From Styela clava (lineage: Eukaryota > Chordata > Ascidiacea > Stolidobranchia > Styelidae), in assembly GCF_964204865.1 (NCBI RefSeq), contig NC_135252.1:15211383-15275382 (forward strand): a stretch of DNA of 64,000 nucleotides, in the 5' to 3' direction. The notes under the pieces were generated by a model. It did no database searches, was not told the origin of the DNA, and saw only the letters and a program-made list of their open reading frames with translations. Position numbers and translations under genes: made by a program. How positions within the stretch are numbered: the stretch's first letter is position 1; each line of letters begins with the position of its first letter. Shown here piece after piece: positions 46,816 to 57,887 of the stretch.

Positions 46816-47681
46816 GGCGCTCCAGAGGTATGTGTACCAACATGGAGGCAACAAATTTTGTTCACCTATTTTACGTCAAGTTGTGTAAAGGGACTAAAAC
46901 CTATGGGCAGGGGGATATTCACTTGGCTAACACAGACAGTCCCCGAACTCGTAATAGAACTAAAGTAAGGGAAATCGGAATAAAATAATGGCCTAGCGCT
47001 AAGCTTACCATACGTCCCGCTTTAGGCGGGACAGTCCCGCTTTTTAGCCTCTTGTCCCGCCGTCCCGACAAGTCAGCTGAATGTCCCGCTTTTGCGTTCA
47101 GCCAACCAGCATAATACATGAACATGTTTTCGTTACTATTGTTGCTGTGTAGCACAACGCTAGCCTACTTACTGAAGGTGTATGAGTTATTTTGTTTGTT
47201 TCGTTCTTTCCCGCTAAAATTGTTAGCGAACGTATCACATGTAAAATCAATTCTCGTTCATGTGAATGTAACATTGAGCAACGTCTTTTTGAAAGTGTTA
47301 TCTACATGAAAAGCATGCTTGGGCGAACAGGGAAAATGCTTGAAAACGGACTATTTCATTATTCTTTATTCCTTTTGCTGTACAAAAAAAAATCTAGATT
47401 CGGATCATTTGTATCGTTAGCGTCTATTTCTTTCTATTTTTCGAACTGAACCCGATATTTCGACAGAGAATATGCGCATGAACTCTCGATGACAATATGG
47501 TCAATGAAGACAACCCGGATGACTTTAAAATTTAAATGTAGGCCTATGTAGTAAAATCAGAAACTGTAAAGTTTCAGGATCACAGCTAAGGGGTCGTGTC
47601 TTTGTACGCGTCCCGCTTTGAAGTCAAAAAAATATGGTAACCCTACCTAGCCCTAACCTGGTACACGTACTACGGGAGTAC
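46816..47681. mobile_element. MITE of the CTCC-GAAGTATG family split by a nested insertion
   Basis: The left end GGCGCTCCAGAGGTATGTGT (then ACCAACATGGAGGC) and right end GGTACACGTACTACGGGAGT are diverged versions of the 30616-30852 termini. The element at 47001-47644 lies inside, in its CCTAGCCCTAACC core. The outer target duplication is not clear. Confidence 0.5.
47001..47644. mobile_element. Non-autonomous element with AAGCTTACCATAC / GGTAACCCT ends, long copy
   Basis: The inverted ends match 27415-27802 and the interior is collinear with it in reverse (TTAGGCGGGACAGTCCCGC, GCGTTCAGCCAACCAGCATA, GATATTTCGACAGAGAATAT). The flanks CCTAGCGCT (46992-47000) and CCTAGCCCT (47646-47654) are a target duplication with one change. 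At 644 bp it is 256 bp longer than the other copy. Confidence 0.75.
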
Positions 47682-47689
47682 AAAATTTT

Positions 47690-48381
47690 CAACTTGTTAA
47701 ATCAACTATAGTTCGAAAAATGTCCAATACAAGATTACAAAAACATGTACTTTACACAATCGAGTACATAGTCTAACTTATTTTTGTCAGTGGTGTGTTT
47801 TCGAACAAGTGAGGCCCTAGTTCACATTCCTGTTTAATTCATTCCTCCATTGGCATATTTTAAACCTTCTTCCCTTTCCTACTACGCATAAAGCTCTGTT
47901 TCCATTTGTTATTTAATCTTCAATGGAAAATTTGATTGTGACACGTACATCGCGTGCTCTGGTTTTGTCTCGTCTGCATTAAAGTGATTCTTAATAAAAA
48001 TACTACACGCGAATGCAAAATAAAATTTCCCCTCAAAGTTGGAAAACTCTGGTCTACAGGACAATCAATCATCTGCGAAAACCAAAGTAAAGTTATATTT
48101 CCCGCCACAAATAAATGACATTTTATATTCTGAATATAAACGCTCAATATTGTATCTATTATAAATAGCACAGCATAAAATGCCATCGGAAGCCCCAAGC
48201 ACCATCTTCCCAAACTAGTTGACAACATTTTTTGCGAAAGGGCTAATACAAAGTAGTGTGGCGTATTTTTAAGTTGTAATTGGATAAACGTTCATCATTA
48301 CTTATATTGTATAAATATAAACGTATACATGAGCACCTATAAGTGAATTTGATTTTTTGGAGACACTAAAAACTAAATTAC
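47690..48381. other. Spacer downstream of the oxygenase exons
   Basis: The last exon of the 2-oxoglutarate oxygenase (expected HRV...RYS region) should lie here or farther down, but I could not find it. A dispersed-repeat fragment (CATTCCTCC...CTACGCATAAAGCT) lies at about 47841-47893. Confidence 0.35.
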
Positions 48382-49657
48382 CGTTGATTTGAGTCTTCCT
48401 TGCGTACAAAACTGCAATGCATCTCCTATGTTTACTAATGCTGTTCCCGGTATAGGAGTGGCATCCACGTATTCTCCATTGCTGGCTTTCACCTTAATAT
48501 TTTGTTGTAACCGTTTAAAATGGCTATCAACTATGTCATATTTTAAAGATACTAATTGAAACCAACCTGCAGTCCGCCCACCTTATCTTGAAACAAAATA
48601 GTAAAAGATGTGGCATCCACGTATTCTCCATTGCTGGCTTTCACCTTAATATTTTGTTGTAACCGTTTAAAATATGTAGAAAAATGGCTATCAACTATGT
48701 CATATTTTAAAGATACTAATTGAAACCAACCTGCAGTCCGCCCACCTTATCTTGAAACAAAATAGTAAAAGATCCAAAATCAGTATGTTCACCAGGACGA
48801 ACATGACCTGGTTTAAACGAACACTTATCGGGTGTGTGCGAATAGTAATGTGTTCTGAGCGTCGTTAAATTCCTTGCATCGTTCATTCGAGAATGACATT
48901 TCATCAAGTATTCTTTATCCTGTGTTGATGAAAATGGGATAACAATGTAATTACCAATCAGAAAGATATCTTCCGTTCATACTAAACGTACGAACTGCAT
49001 TTGAAATCTTTCATAGGTCTGACGTAGCACCTAACGTATACACAAGGTCCCGAAAATTTGAGAGAAGTTGGGATAATCGAAACTATCTTGAATTCAATTT
49101 ACAGATTTTTGCGGATTGCAGAAACTGTTGAAAGTTTTCAACGAACAAGTAATACGCCATGTTGTCATATGAATTATATATAGCACACACTTATATGGAT
49201 GGAAAGTAGTAGAATTTTTTTCAAATTTTTTTCGAGATAGCATACTACGGCGTCATCTGCATTCAGAGTGCAGAGCACTCGTCCTGGTACAAATGCAGAT
49301 CCAGGGATATCAAAACCTTCTTTATAATCTGCGGGCCTCAAAGCCGAGTTTCTAAAATAAAAATATCCCACATGTAAATTGTCAAAGAACACAATTTTCT
49401 TACTTGTATACTAGGCAGAATCGCAAACCCACGCGGTAAAAAGATTCTAAAGAATTACGCGAATCATTGACTTATCAAAGATAAGCCTACCTAGAATTTA
49501 TATACATTCAATATGGAAGTATGAAACATGCACTCACTTCTCTACTCCGATCCTGATGTAGCCAAAGCATTCTTGATTGATGTCGTACTTCTTCTTTTTT
49601 CCCATGGGTAGATAAAAAAACTGTTTCGGAGTTTTATTCACTTTCCCCAGATCATTC
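48382..49657 (-). CDS. 2-oxoglutarate/Fe(II)-dependent oxygenase (isopenicillin N synthase-like), partial
   Basis: Recognised exons in transcript order: 49657-49538 (LPMGKKKKYDINQECFGYIR), one starting at 49351 (PADYKEGFDIPG; its 3' end is unresolved, near 49250-49196), 48919-48731, 48644-48567 and 48492-48382. Exon 48919-48731 carries MKCHSRMNDARNLTTLRTHYY and the iron-binding H-x-D in GEHTDFGSFTILFQ. Exon 48492-48382 carries GEYVDATPIPGTALVNIGD and GRLKST, the double-stranded beta-helix strand just before the distal His. This is the cytosolic IPNS-like/clavaminate-synthase-like fold family; the substrate cannot be deduced. The first exon and the last exon (with the second His and the Arg for 2-oxoglutarate) were not found, so this is incomplete. 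Odd: exon 48644-48567 is an internal duplicate made from parts of its neighbours. Confidence 0.75.
48459..48773. repeat. Tandem duplication (151 and 164 bp) across an exon-intron-exon junction
   Basis: Unit 48459-48609 and unit 48610-48773 are nearly identical apart from a 13-bp insertion (ATATGTAGAAAA-type) in the second. Each holds the 3' end of one oxygenase exon, the whole short intron, and the 5' start of the next exon. Confidence 0.92.
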
Positions 49658-50370
49658 CTGTATGGAAAAATAATAAACAAAATTTGATCAGTGAATATCA
49701 CTAAACTGAATTATACAAGTGAATGTTCTACGGCTGTGCTATTGGATTGCTTTGGTGGACTGAATATAAGACACTTATATTAATATTACACTTAATCGTT
49801 GAAGTATACAAATATAAATTCTGAATATTCGTAATGTTTCCTGCGTATTTGAACAGTTTTATATCATAAAGTTTTCTTATACTGAATCACGTTCCTGTCC
49901 TTTTACGTTGCTGTTGAATTTCTGAATAGGTAAAAGAAATCCTATAAGTGAAATTTCAACTTACTCTGATAAACCTGATATTAAAAGCAGCTTCAACAAA
50001 ATGAGGGAAAAAATCAACTATGCTTTAAATACCAGCTTAAAAGCGTTTTGATAACACACACGTGATTTGGAATTGATTCGGAGCATTTCCATAGCCGACA
50101 TTCTAGTTATTGTATGCAATAAAATTCATTTTTTGAACTGACTTACCAGGAACTTTTTACACATTCAAGCACCAAATGAATCACTCATTCTAAGTCACAA
50201 CTTTTAGTAGCATACATGTCAACCCGATATTATGTTTGTTGTGCGCCAGCCAACCTGTGTTATTTGCTTGGCTGAGTGTGACTGTATGGACCCTAGAACA
50301 AACACATGCATGCAAAAAATTTAGGCAATGGTATGTATATCATTACCTGCCTGTAATGTATACGGAAGGG

Positions 50371-50420
50371 GTCGGCAACCTTCTGTCGCTCGCGGGCCAG
50401 AATTGAATGCGAGCGGCACA
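50371..50420 (+). mobile_element. Single end of a hAT-like element
   Basis: GGGGTCGGCAACCTTCTGTC followed by GCTCGCGGGCCAG matches the inverted terminus of the 21104-21544 MITE. The opposite end was not found nearby. Confidence 0.45.
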
Positions 50421-50622
50421 TACTTTATAAGAAAGTTAAAAATCGAACGGGTGGCTGATGAATTACATATTTTACACAGACGCCACCGCCACCGCCACCG
50501 CGAGTTACGTTAGACACAATTAAGTTAATTACCATGGATTGAATATTATACGCCACAGAAGAGTCTCACTGAAAAAGTCGTTTTTTTAACGAGCGAATAA
50601 TCACGGCGGCTGTTTTATGAGG

Positions 50623-51170
50623 GAAACGAAATATATATATAGACAAAATATCTGGTGAATGAAATGTATGATAAACGGGATTCATGTGGACAAAATATTC
50701 GGCGAATGAGATACATGTGGACAAAACTTCTGAACAAAATGTATGAAGAGAAAACACTTCGCGAATGAGCTGTTGTTTCATCAGGGAAACGAGATATAAA
50801 TGGACAAAATAAATGGTTAGTCAGATGTATGATAAACGACATTCATGTGGGCAAAATATCAGGCGAATGAGATATATGTGGACAAAATCCCTTGGCGAAA
50901 TGTATGGAGAGAAAACATTTCGCGAATGAGCTGTTGTTCCATCGGGGAAACGAGATGTATATGGACAAAATATCTGGTGAATGAGATATATGTGAAAAAA
51001 AAACCGAACGACATGTATGAAAAGAAAACACTTTACGAATGAGCTGTTGGTGGACAAAACATCTGTTAAATGGTATGTATGATAAATGGGATACATGTGG
51101 ACAAAATACGTATTGTACATGTGGACAAAACATTTGATGAATAAGATGTAGGTGTAAAAGTCATGTGATT
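50623..51170. repeat. Degenerate tandem array, period ~162 bp
   Basis: GAAACGA...GGACAAAATATC...GAGAAAACACTTCGCGAATGAGC...GTTTCATC repeats from 50623, 50786 and 50947, then decays to short ATACATGTGGACAAAA units. Inside each unit the smaller motif ATGAGATATATGTGGACAAA recurs 3-4 times, so this is a higher-order repeat. Confidence 0.8.
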
Positions 51171-51250
51171 CCAAACCTTTTCCGTTAAACTTCTCCCTTA
51201 CCAAATCATTCAACCTTTTTATTCTTCCCTTACTATGCATAAAAACTACT
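51171..51250 (+). repeat. Dispersed repeat end, second copy
   Basis: GATTCCAAACCTTTTCCG through CCTTACTATGCATAAAAACTA, matching 2549-2650. Confidence 0.45.
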
Positions 51251-51719
51251 GTATTAATTCAATCCTTAGATCTTTGTCTATTGCCCTAGTTGAAAAACCG
51301 ATTTTGTACGGTTCAAGTATTTTCTTAATTTAATGTGTGCATTGTATTATAGTAGGCAGAGCGAACTTTGGGAAATCCGTAATGCTACAGCAAATACAAA
51401 GCCGATTTCTTCTCAAAAGAACAAAAGTTGAATTTTTTCCCAGTTTGGAAAACGTGCTCCCAATAAATGAGATATTTGTAGACAAATTACGTAATAAATA
51501 ATATTATCTTTAGCTATTCAATCAGTCAATGCTCAATTGAAGCAATTCGTTTATTTTTGTTAGAAAGACGCATTTGTAAAGCAGACTAATTCCATCAAAA
51601 ACATGACTTTATGTTCTTTGTAGTGAATGCGCCAAATATATATGATCACAATGATTTAAAAAATTGTGACTGTAGTATTTTTGGACACGTTTAGTGGCCA
51701 TAACGATCGTTTCAATATT

Positions 51720-52115
51720 ATGTTGTTCTTGTTCTTGTTCTTTGACACGTTTTTAAAAAATCGCTTTTCTCTTCGAATACTGGACCAATTGCTTTGAAAT
51801 TTTCAGTGGTTAAAGATTAATTTCTTCGCTAGAAAGCTATTACTTTTATTTATTTCAAAATTTTGCGTGAATTCTATGAAATTTGATATTTCGTCTAAAA
51901 TTTTGCTGTATTATTTTTTATCCATGGGAACACGGATTTTAGTCAGTGTCATGACTGGCTGTACGTTTTGATTCTGCAAAATTCTTGCTACTGGAAATTC
52001 AGAACTTTTTTGAGGGTACCGGTAGCGTCAAAGGTACCTGTAAAGACTGATTCGCTCTGGTCTAACGTGTCCATATATTTGTGCGTAGCTCTCTTGTTTC
52101 AATTGGGCTAGTATC
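51720..52115 (+). repeat. Dispersed repeat, second copy of the 29890 family
   Basis: CCAATTGCTTTGAAATTTTC, GTGGTTAAAGATTAATTTC, GCGTGAATTCTATGAAATTTG and GTAGCTCTCTTGTTTCAATT follow in the same order as at 29890-30220. Confidence 0.6.
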
Positions 52116-52370
52116 ATTAAGTACGAATGACTTGAAGATGAAAAAAATAAAGGAACCTAACATTGAAATAAAAAGAAATTGGTATAAGATAGTAAAAGCA
52201 ATTGATTCTTGCAATAAAATAACAAACATCTTGACAGAAAAAATATAAGGTATTGCAGTTACATATAAAATTTGAGAGAAAAATGCATGACAAGTGGGAT
52301 ACTTGGGACAAGTGGGACACGACATTTTTGAGACACCCATGGGTAAGTGGTAAAATTTAGATATCGTTGG

Positions 52371-52737
52371 CATTTATCATCAACCTAGGATCAACCCAAG
52401 AAATGAGGTGCAATATTGCTGTCAAGAAGCATATAAATCAGTAAGCGAACTCATCGCCTCTTTAACAGAGAATTTGGAATTAATTCGGCTCCTACACGAC
52501 GAACAATTTATGCAATTCATCTTAAATTTATGGAAACTGGATCTGTACTTGATGCACAAAGATCAGGAATACTAAGGAGCGGGCGAGGAAAACATTCAGA
52601 GCTGAATTAATTCTAAATTCTTATTTGAAAGGCGCTAAGTTTGCCTTACTGATTTATATGCTTCTTGCCAAACAGCAGTTTTGCACCTCATTTCTTTGGG
52701 TAATCTCCTTGTCATTCTGTAGGTTGATGAAAAATGC
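52371..52737. mobile_element. Mariner-like remnant: HTH fragment between long inverted arms
   Basis: The left arm 52371-52446 and right arm 52644-52737 are inverted repeats (AAGAAATGAGGTGCAA vs TTGCACCTCATTTCTT; AGAAGCATATAAATCAGTAAG vs CTTACTGATTTATATGCTTCT). A ~20-bp insertion lies near the outer end of the right arm. Between them lies an open plus-strand frame for a helix-turn-helix peptide. Confidence 0.7.
52461..52610 (+). pseudogene. Transposase N-terminal HTH fragment (DUF4817/mariner type)
   Basis: A 49-residue frame ending in TAA reads FNREFGINSAPTRRTIYAI, then KFMETGSVLDAQRSGILRSG. The pattern AP-T-R-x-T-I...KF-x-E/M-TGSV...RSGxxR is that of the HTH domain found at the N-terminus of mariner-like transposases and in DUF4817 proteins. 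No catalytic DDE region follows, so it is a fragment. Confidence 0.65.
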
Positions 52738-55534
52738 AAACAATTCCAAAAGTTTACTATTTATCCATACTATGTTTTCTGAAGAAATGAACGCGCTATG
52801 ACGAGTACCTGAACAGCAAATCAAAATTAAAAGTGTGTACTTACTTTTGAGACTCCCTGTATATATGCCCAAAAATATTCACAATAACACTCTATTTTAG
52901 TGACTGTACTGTCCTTGCTTTTCTCCATTCAGAGATTGGATATTTGGCTTGTAAATCGTAAATTTGGAATTATCAGCCATGAGACGACTGCGATGAATCA
53001 CCTTTAAAAACGAAATAAAACGCAAATACCAGTATGCGAGTGAGCAATGATGACGTGAAAAAATAATGAAAATAAATGGTAATGACGAAACAATGAGATA
53101 AAACACAGCAATTATAACCGCGTATTTCACACAGGTTGTATGGGCCATGGAAGATCATTATAAGGGCTGTAGTGGTGGTTATCTTCTCTCCTCTTTTTCT
53201 GGCGTCACCTATAGTCATGTGATTCCCACTAACCAATGAAAAGGCGTCCTAATTTCGTGGTATACACGGCTCTCTTTGTTTCTTCATTACATCCAAACTT
53301 TTTCCCTGCCACGGCAAGCTGCTCCCATTCGGTCTTTTCAAATTTGACGCCGCCAGGTGAGCACTGATTTTGTTTTTGTGATTTTTTTAAGTTCAATGGT
53401 TTATGTTCACACTTTTGTCGCTAATCTGCTTGTATTACGTTACTGTTATTTTCTAAGATTCTACAGCTTACTGATGCAATTAAAACCTAGGGCTACTATT
53501 ATTGATTCAAATATCTACAAAGTGGCATTGAGATTACCAATTTTGTATTAGTGAGATTTTTGCAGATAGGCCATAGCATGATACTAAATGATTCTTGGAA
53601 TGCAAAAATTGAACCAAAGACGAAGTAGTAAACCAATGGAAGCGACTGAGAACAAGAAAATGTTCAATTGAAAACAAGTAAGAAACTTAAAAGTGTATTC
53701 AAATTCAAGCTTTGAATAGATTTCCAAAACTATACTAATTACCCTATTTTAGCTTTTCTTGAATTTTATTCAGTCTATATATATATTGCATCTTTGCTAT
53801 GTTATATATTTCAGATCGTGTTAAGTTGACATCGGGAACTGCTGGAGCGGAACCGAACCTACGGTTAACTAAATATTCATACAATTAGGAATTTCAGTTA
53901 GGTCATAATATAGCAATATATCCGACATTGAAGAGAGTATTTGTGTGGAGTCCAAGACCCAGGGGAAGATGTGACTGCGCAAAGATGTTTGTATCATTTC
54001 ATAAATAAGGTCTACACCAGAATTAAACTCAACAAAGATGCGGTTGCGCCGAGATGTTCCGGGAATAGTAGATGTGACATTACTTGCTTAAAGTCTGGAA
54101 ATTTTATCAGTATTCTTGTCACGTCGACATTTGTTCCCGACCGTTTTTTTTTGGTTTTCGTGTCCTTTCTTTTATATTCTAGCGCGTTTTCTTATTTACA
54201 ACCGAAATCAATTACAATCCTGCCCCGCAACCTCCGCTTGGATCTAATCTGTCAAACTTTTCATATCCGGAATAAAACTTGAGAATGTCATGATTTTGAA
54301 AATATTTTAAGCACAAGTTAATGAACTACAAATTAATATATCAAGATAAATACAACAAACCGTAAAAACGCACCAACATGGACATATTACAACGTGAATA
54401 AATAAATAATATATGGTTGTTAGCCTCGCCAATTAATTTATAGAATTAAGTTTAAAATTGGGTTGGCAAAATTCAATTAGCATATTTATTTTCTATCGCC
54501 AGACCGAAGCGGTGACGAGGGTATATATTTCCGAAATTGTAGAACAAAATTAATATTTAGCATATATATGTATATAATACATATACTACTTTTTGACTAT
54601 CACGATACTGATGCCGTCTAAATTTCAGGTTCAGGGCGCTGTTTCGGGTGAATATATTTCAGAAATTGTAGAACGAAATTAATAAAGTTAATCGACATAC
54701 ACAGCCAACATTAATTTTTTGCATTTGATTATTCACAATTTTTTTTAATAGTGCAAGAATGCGAGAATAGTTGATACAAAAACGCTCAGTACAGTTTGTA
54801 TTTGCAAATTTTGATAAACAGTTTCTTTCCTTGCGACGGTTTGTTCAATATTCTTCTTAGATTTATACTTGAAATTAATTGAGGATAGTTAGTTATCATT
54901 ATGCAGAGGACTAATGAAATGCTTAACAGTACATGTAGATTGATATTTGGTCACGGGTCGATCTTGCTCATCAAAGGAAATCTTAAAATACGGAGCACAT
55001 TTTTATCCTTTTATCCTTTTATCCAAAAAAACGGGCGCCTTACGTGATCGAAGCGCTGACTATTTCCATCATTCGTGCATGAAAATTATATCTGAGTTTA
55101 AGCTACAAGATTTGTTTGTGTTGATAAGGACTTACTTTCAGTCATATTGTTCTGAGAAATGTGGTCATAGTTGCGCCATGTGTCTTCTTCACTGTATACC
55201 CAGTCATGTAACAAAACAAATATATGGATAATACTGGAAATTTTCAGTATTTAATATATAAAATCAGAATAATTTCTCGAAGCAACCGATATATTTAACA
55301 AGTGATATTAGGAACGGTATTTTGAATTGCATATTAGAATCGAAGCACGACCCAAGAAGCAATATGTTAGATCCATTGAAGGAGAACTTACCAATTGTAA
55401 CTTTGTCCCGGGACAAATAGCAAACTGCAGTTGCCATTTCTCTTCAAAAATTCGTTTTCTATTCGCCGTATGTTTCCTGTAAAAAAAGAAACATTCGGTG
55501 TAAGAATATTGTGGTTTAAGACGGAAGACTAAAC
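52738..55534. other. Gene-poor region
   Basis: Only orphan open frames are visible. A minus-strand 83-codon frame (53148-52897, starting MAHTTCVKYAVIIAVFYL) has a signal-peptide-like or membrane-helix start, with no homology I can name. A minus-strand exon-like segment at 55481-55395 has good splice sites (TTTTTTACAG and GTAAGT) and reads NRKRIFEEKWQLQF in one frame, but it could not be joined to a gene. Confidence 0.35.
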
Positions 55535-55535
55535 T

Positions 55536-55940
55536 CTGTAATACGCAACAATATTGCGGTGTTAACTTGTGGCAAGTGAACCACAAAATCCTATTAAAAC
55601 TTATTATGTATAATATAAATACGATATTTTTTAACGTGAACAACTGTAATATGCAACAATATTGTGGTGTTAAAACTTGTGGCAAATGAACTACAAAATC
55701 TTATTAAAACTTATGTATAATATAAATACGATATTTTTTAACGTTAACAACTGTAATATGCAACAATATTGTGGTGTAAAACTTTGGCAAATAAACTACA
55801 AAATCTTATTAAAACTTATTATGTATAATATATATACGATATTTTTTAACGTTAACAACTGTAATATGCAACAATATTGTGGTGTAAAACTTTGACAAAT
55901 AAACTACAAAATCTTATTAAAACTTATTATGTATAATATA
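55536..55940. repeat. Tandem array, period ~108 bp, four units
   Basis: Units start at 55536, 55644, 55751 and 55859, each beginning CTGTAATATGCAACAATATT and containing AAATCTTATTAAAACTTAT and GATATTTTTTAACGTTAACA. The first unit is the most diverged and the last is cut short at GTATAATATAAAT. Confidence 0.85.
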
Positions 55941-56369
55941 AATGTGTTGACGTATAGATAAAAATTTCTGGCCACGACCGTCCAAATTGAATGGTTAAAA
56001 TCACGGCACAACGCAAGTACGCGAAAGTAACTTTAAAAATTTTTGTTATTAGTGATGCGCTCAATTATTCAAAAGCATACATTTTACAAACAACATGAGC
56101 CAACAATACGCCCTCGCTTGCAATAAAATTATTTTTTATGAAGTAGAAAATAGAACCAACCTGTCAATTTACAGCGATTCGTTTTCACTAGATCACCAGA
56201 AGTATTATTATCTTTTATCTGTGCCCTGTGAATAGTTTGAAAATTGTAAAATCTTTGCTTTGAAATTGTGAAATCTTTGCTTTATAATCAAGTTATGATG
56301 AAAATGTTCAACTTGTATGTAATGTTGTAATATTTTAAGACATGTAATATTTTATGACCAACTACCTAC

Positions 56370-56467
56370 CTTGCCATTTACATCAGTCAACTGTGACTCG
56401 ACCATCAATCGTGTCGATATCATATGTCGATATATATTTTCTTTCACTTCTTTCTTCGCCTTCAAGC
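56370..56467 (-). CDS. Isolated exon candidate of an unidentified minus-strand gene
   Basis: 98 bp with a clean acceptor (CTAAATTACAG) and donor (GTAGGTAGT). Only one frame is open: LKAKKEVKENIYRHMISTR, then LMVESQLTDVNGK, beginning with two bases of a split codon and ending in phase 0. I do not recognise the family. No partner exon in a compatible phase was found, so it may be part of a gene mostly missed here, or a chance hit. Confidence 0.3.
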
Positions 56468-56574
56468 CTGTAATTTAGAGTAATAGTTGGGACTCACTTT
56501 ATAGCTTAACAAATTGCTCTCAAGCGCAACCAATTAAAAGCTAAAAAGGAAATACATTGGAAAATTGTCGTCGT

Positions 56575-56727
56575 TTGAAGTAACAGCTAAGGGTTATAGG
56601 TTCCGGAAGCGCAGAAGCTCACATTACATCAAAAAGTGCCATAAAGGTCTAACGCACGTAAATAATTTTATTATAAATTAGAAAACGAGGTGCTCGCACA
56701 AAATGAAAACAAAATACATGTTGAGTA
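56575..56727. repeat. 153-bp segment X, first copy
   Basis: TTGAAGTAACAGCTAAGGGT to CATGTTGAGTA, identical by eye to 57723-57875 (offset 1148). It is part of a partial duplication next to the CBM21 gene. Confidence 0.9.
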
Positions 56728-57540
56728 AATCATGTAACATCAAAATATAGGATTACAGAAACTATAATCATATAACACTCAAAATGACAATCAGAAATAT
56801 GAATATGGCAGAAACAAATGCGTATCAGATTAAGAAAATTCATTTTATGTGTTTCTGAGTTCTACGTACACCCAACTATAAACATTAATCTTGTCTAGGC
56901 ACTGTTGACAACTAATAGTATTGCGATCTTCCTTGCCTGAAAACTATGCGTATACCTGGCGCAGACCAACGCAGAAACAACCTCACGCTACCACACCCTG
57001 AACTGAAATGTGGCACGCGCGCAAAATATTTTTTCTAAGGTCAAAAGAGAAGAAATAGGCAGAATCGGAGAGAAACAGAGGAGAAGAGTTGGCCAATTCA
57101 TGATAGAGCCAATTTACCATAGAGAAACAATGAGGCCAGATAATCTTTCTCACTCTTGGTTAGTGACCAATGATTAGGTAGTGATATTATTGTTTACTAT
57201 TATGATTAACTCACGATCAAACATGACTCAGAGGAATACAACGTTGATCTTACTTGGGATGTAACTGAGAAGATTGTCTAATTAGGCCTCATTCCATGAA
57301 AGACTTATTAAGACAATTATTTGCTTGTTTGCTTGACCGGTTAAACGTTTTTTTGTCAAAGATGATTTCATAATTTCGGTTGTCTTATATCTCGAAGAAA
57401 GCAAGGATTCAATTCTCTTTTCAATCAGATTTATTTATCTATAACCATTATGACATCACAAAAATGGAATAAATATGTTAAATTCGGAAATTATCCTATT
57501 TTCCGTATAATTTGAGCTGTGTTGGTTGTCATTTGTAATT

Positions 57541-57726
57541 ATGGATGTCATTCAGCAATTATCAAATACGGAGGAAAGAAGAAACTTGGTGTATGCCACA
57601 AATGTGGTGCTCACAGATCTAATTTGGGATGAGAGAGAAATACTTGGTCGTATTGGAGTACGTAATCTTACTTATGAAAAACGTGTAACCTCCAGAATAA
57701 CTTTTAATCAATGGGAAAACTATTGA
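57541..57726 (+). pseudogene. Truncated duplicate of the CBM21 gene 5' end
   Basis: It starts MDVIQQLSNTEERRNLVYAT and continues to FNQWEN, identical to the first 60 residues of the intact gene downstream. Then it runs into TAT TGA where copy X' begins. The identical block spans 57531-57720. It breaks in the middle of the CBM21 domain and cannot make a folded product. Confidence 0.85.
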
Positions 57727-57875
57727 AGTAACAGCTAAGGGTTATAGGTTCCGGAAGCGCAGAAGCTCACATTACATCAAAAAGTGCCATAAAGGTCTAA
57801 CGCACGTAAATAATTTTATTATAAATTAGAAAACGAGGTGCTCGCACAAAATGAAAACAAAATACATGTTGAGTA
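57723..57875. repeat. 153-bp segment X', second copy
   Basis: Copy of 56575-56727, placed directly between the truncated and the intact CBM21 starts (two bases, GG, separate it from the second 5' copy at 57878). Confidence 0.9.
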
Positions 57876-57887
57876 GGATTTGTAATT

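Noticed and set aside
50565-51240. Several minus-strand open frames of 71-139 codons
   Set aside because: They fall in the 162-bp tandem array. The repeated FCPH/STYISF-like residues are translations of the repeat unit.
55677-55895. Plus-strand frame with repeated NYKILLKL..YNI..IFFNVNNCNMQQYCGVKL
   Set aside because: It is the translation of the 108-bp tandem array; the period is not selected for coding.
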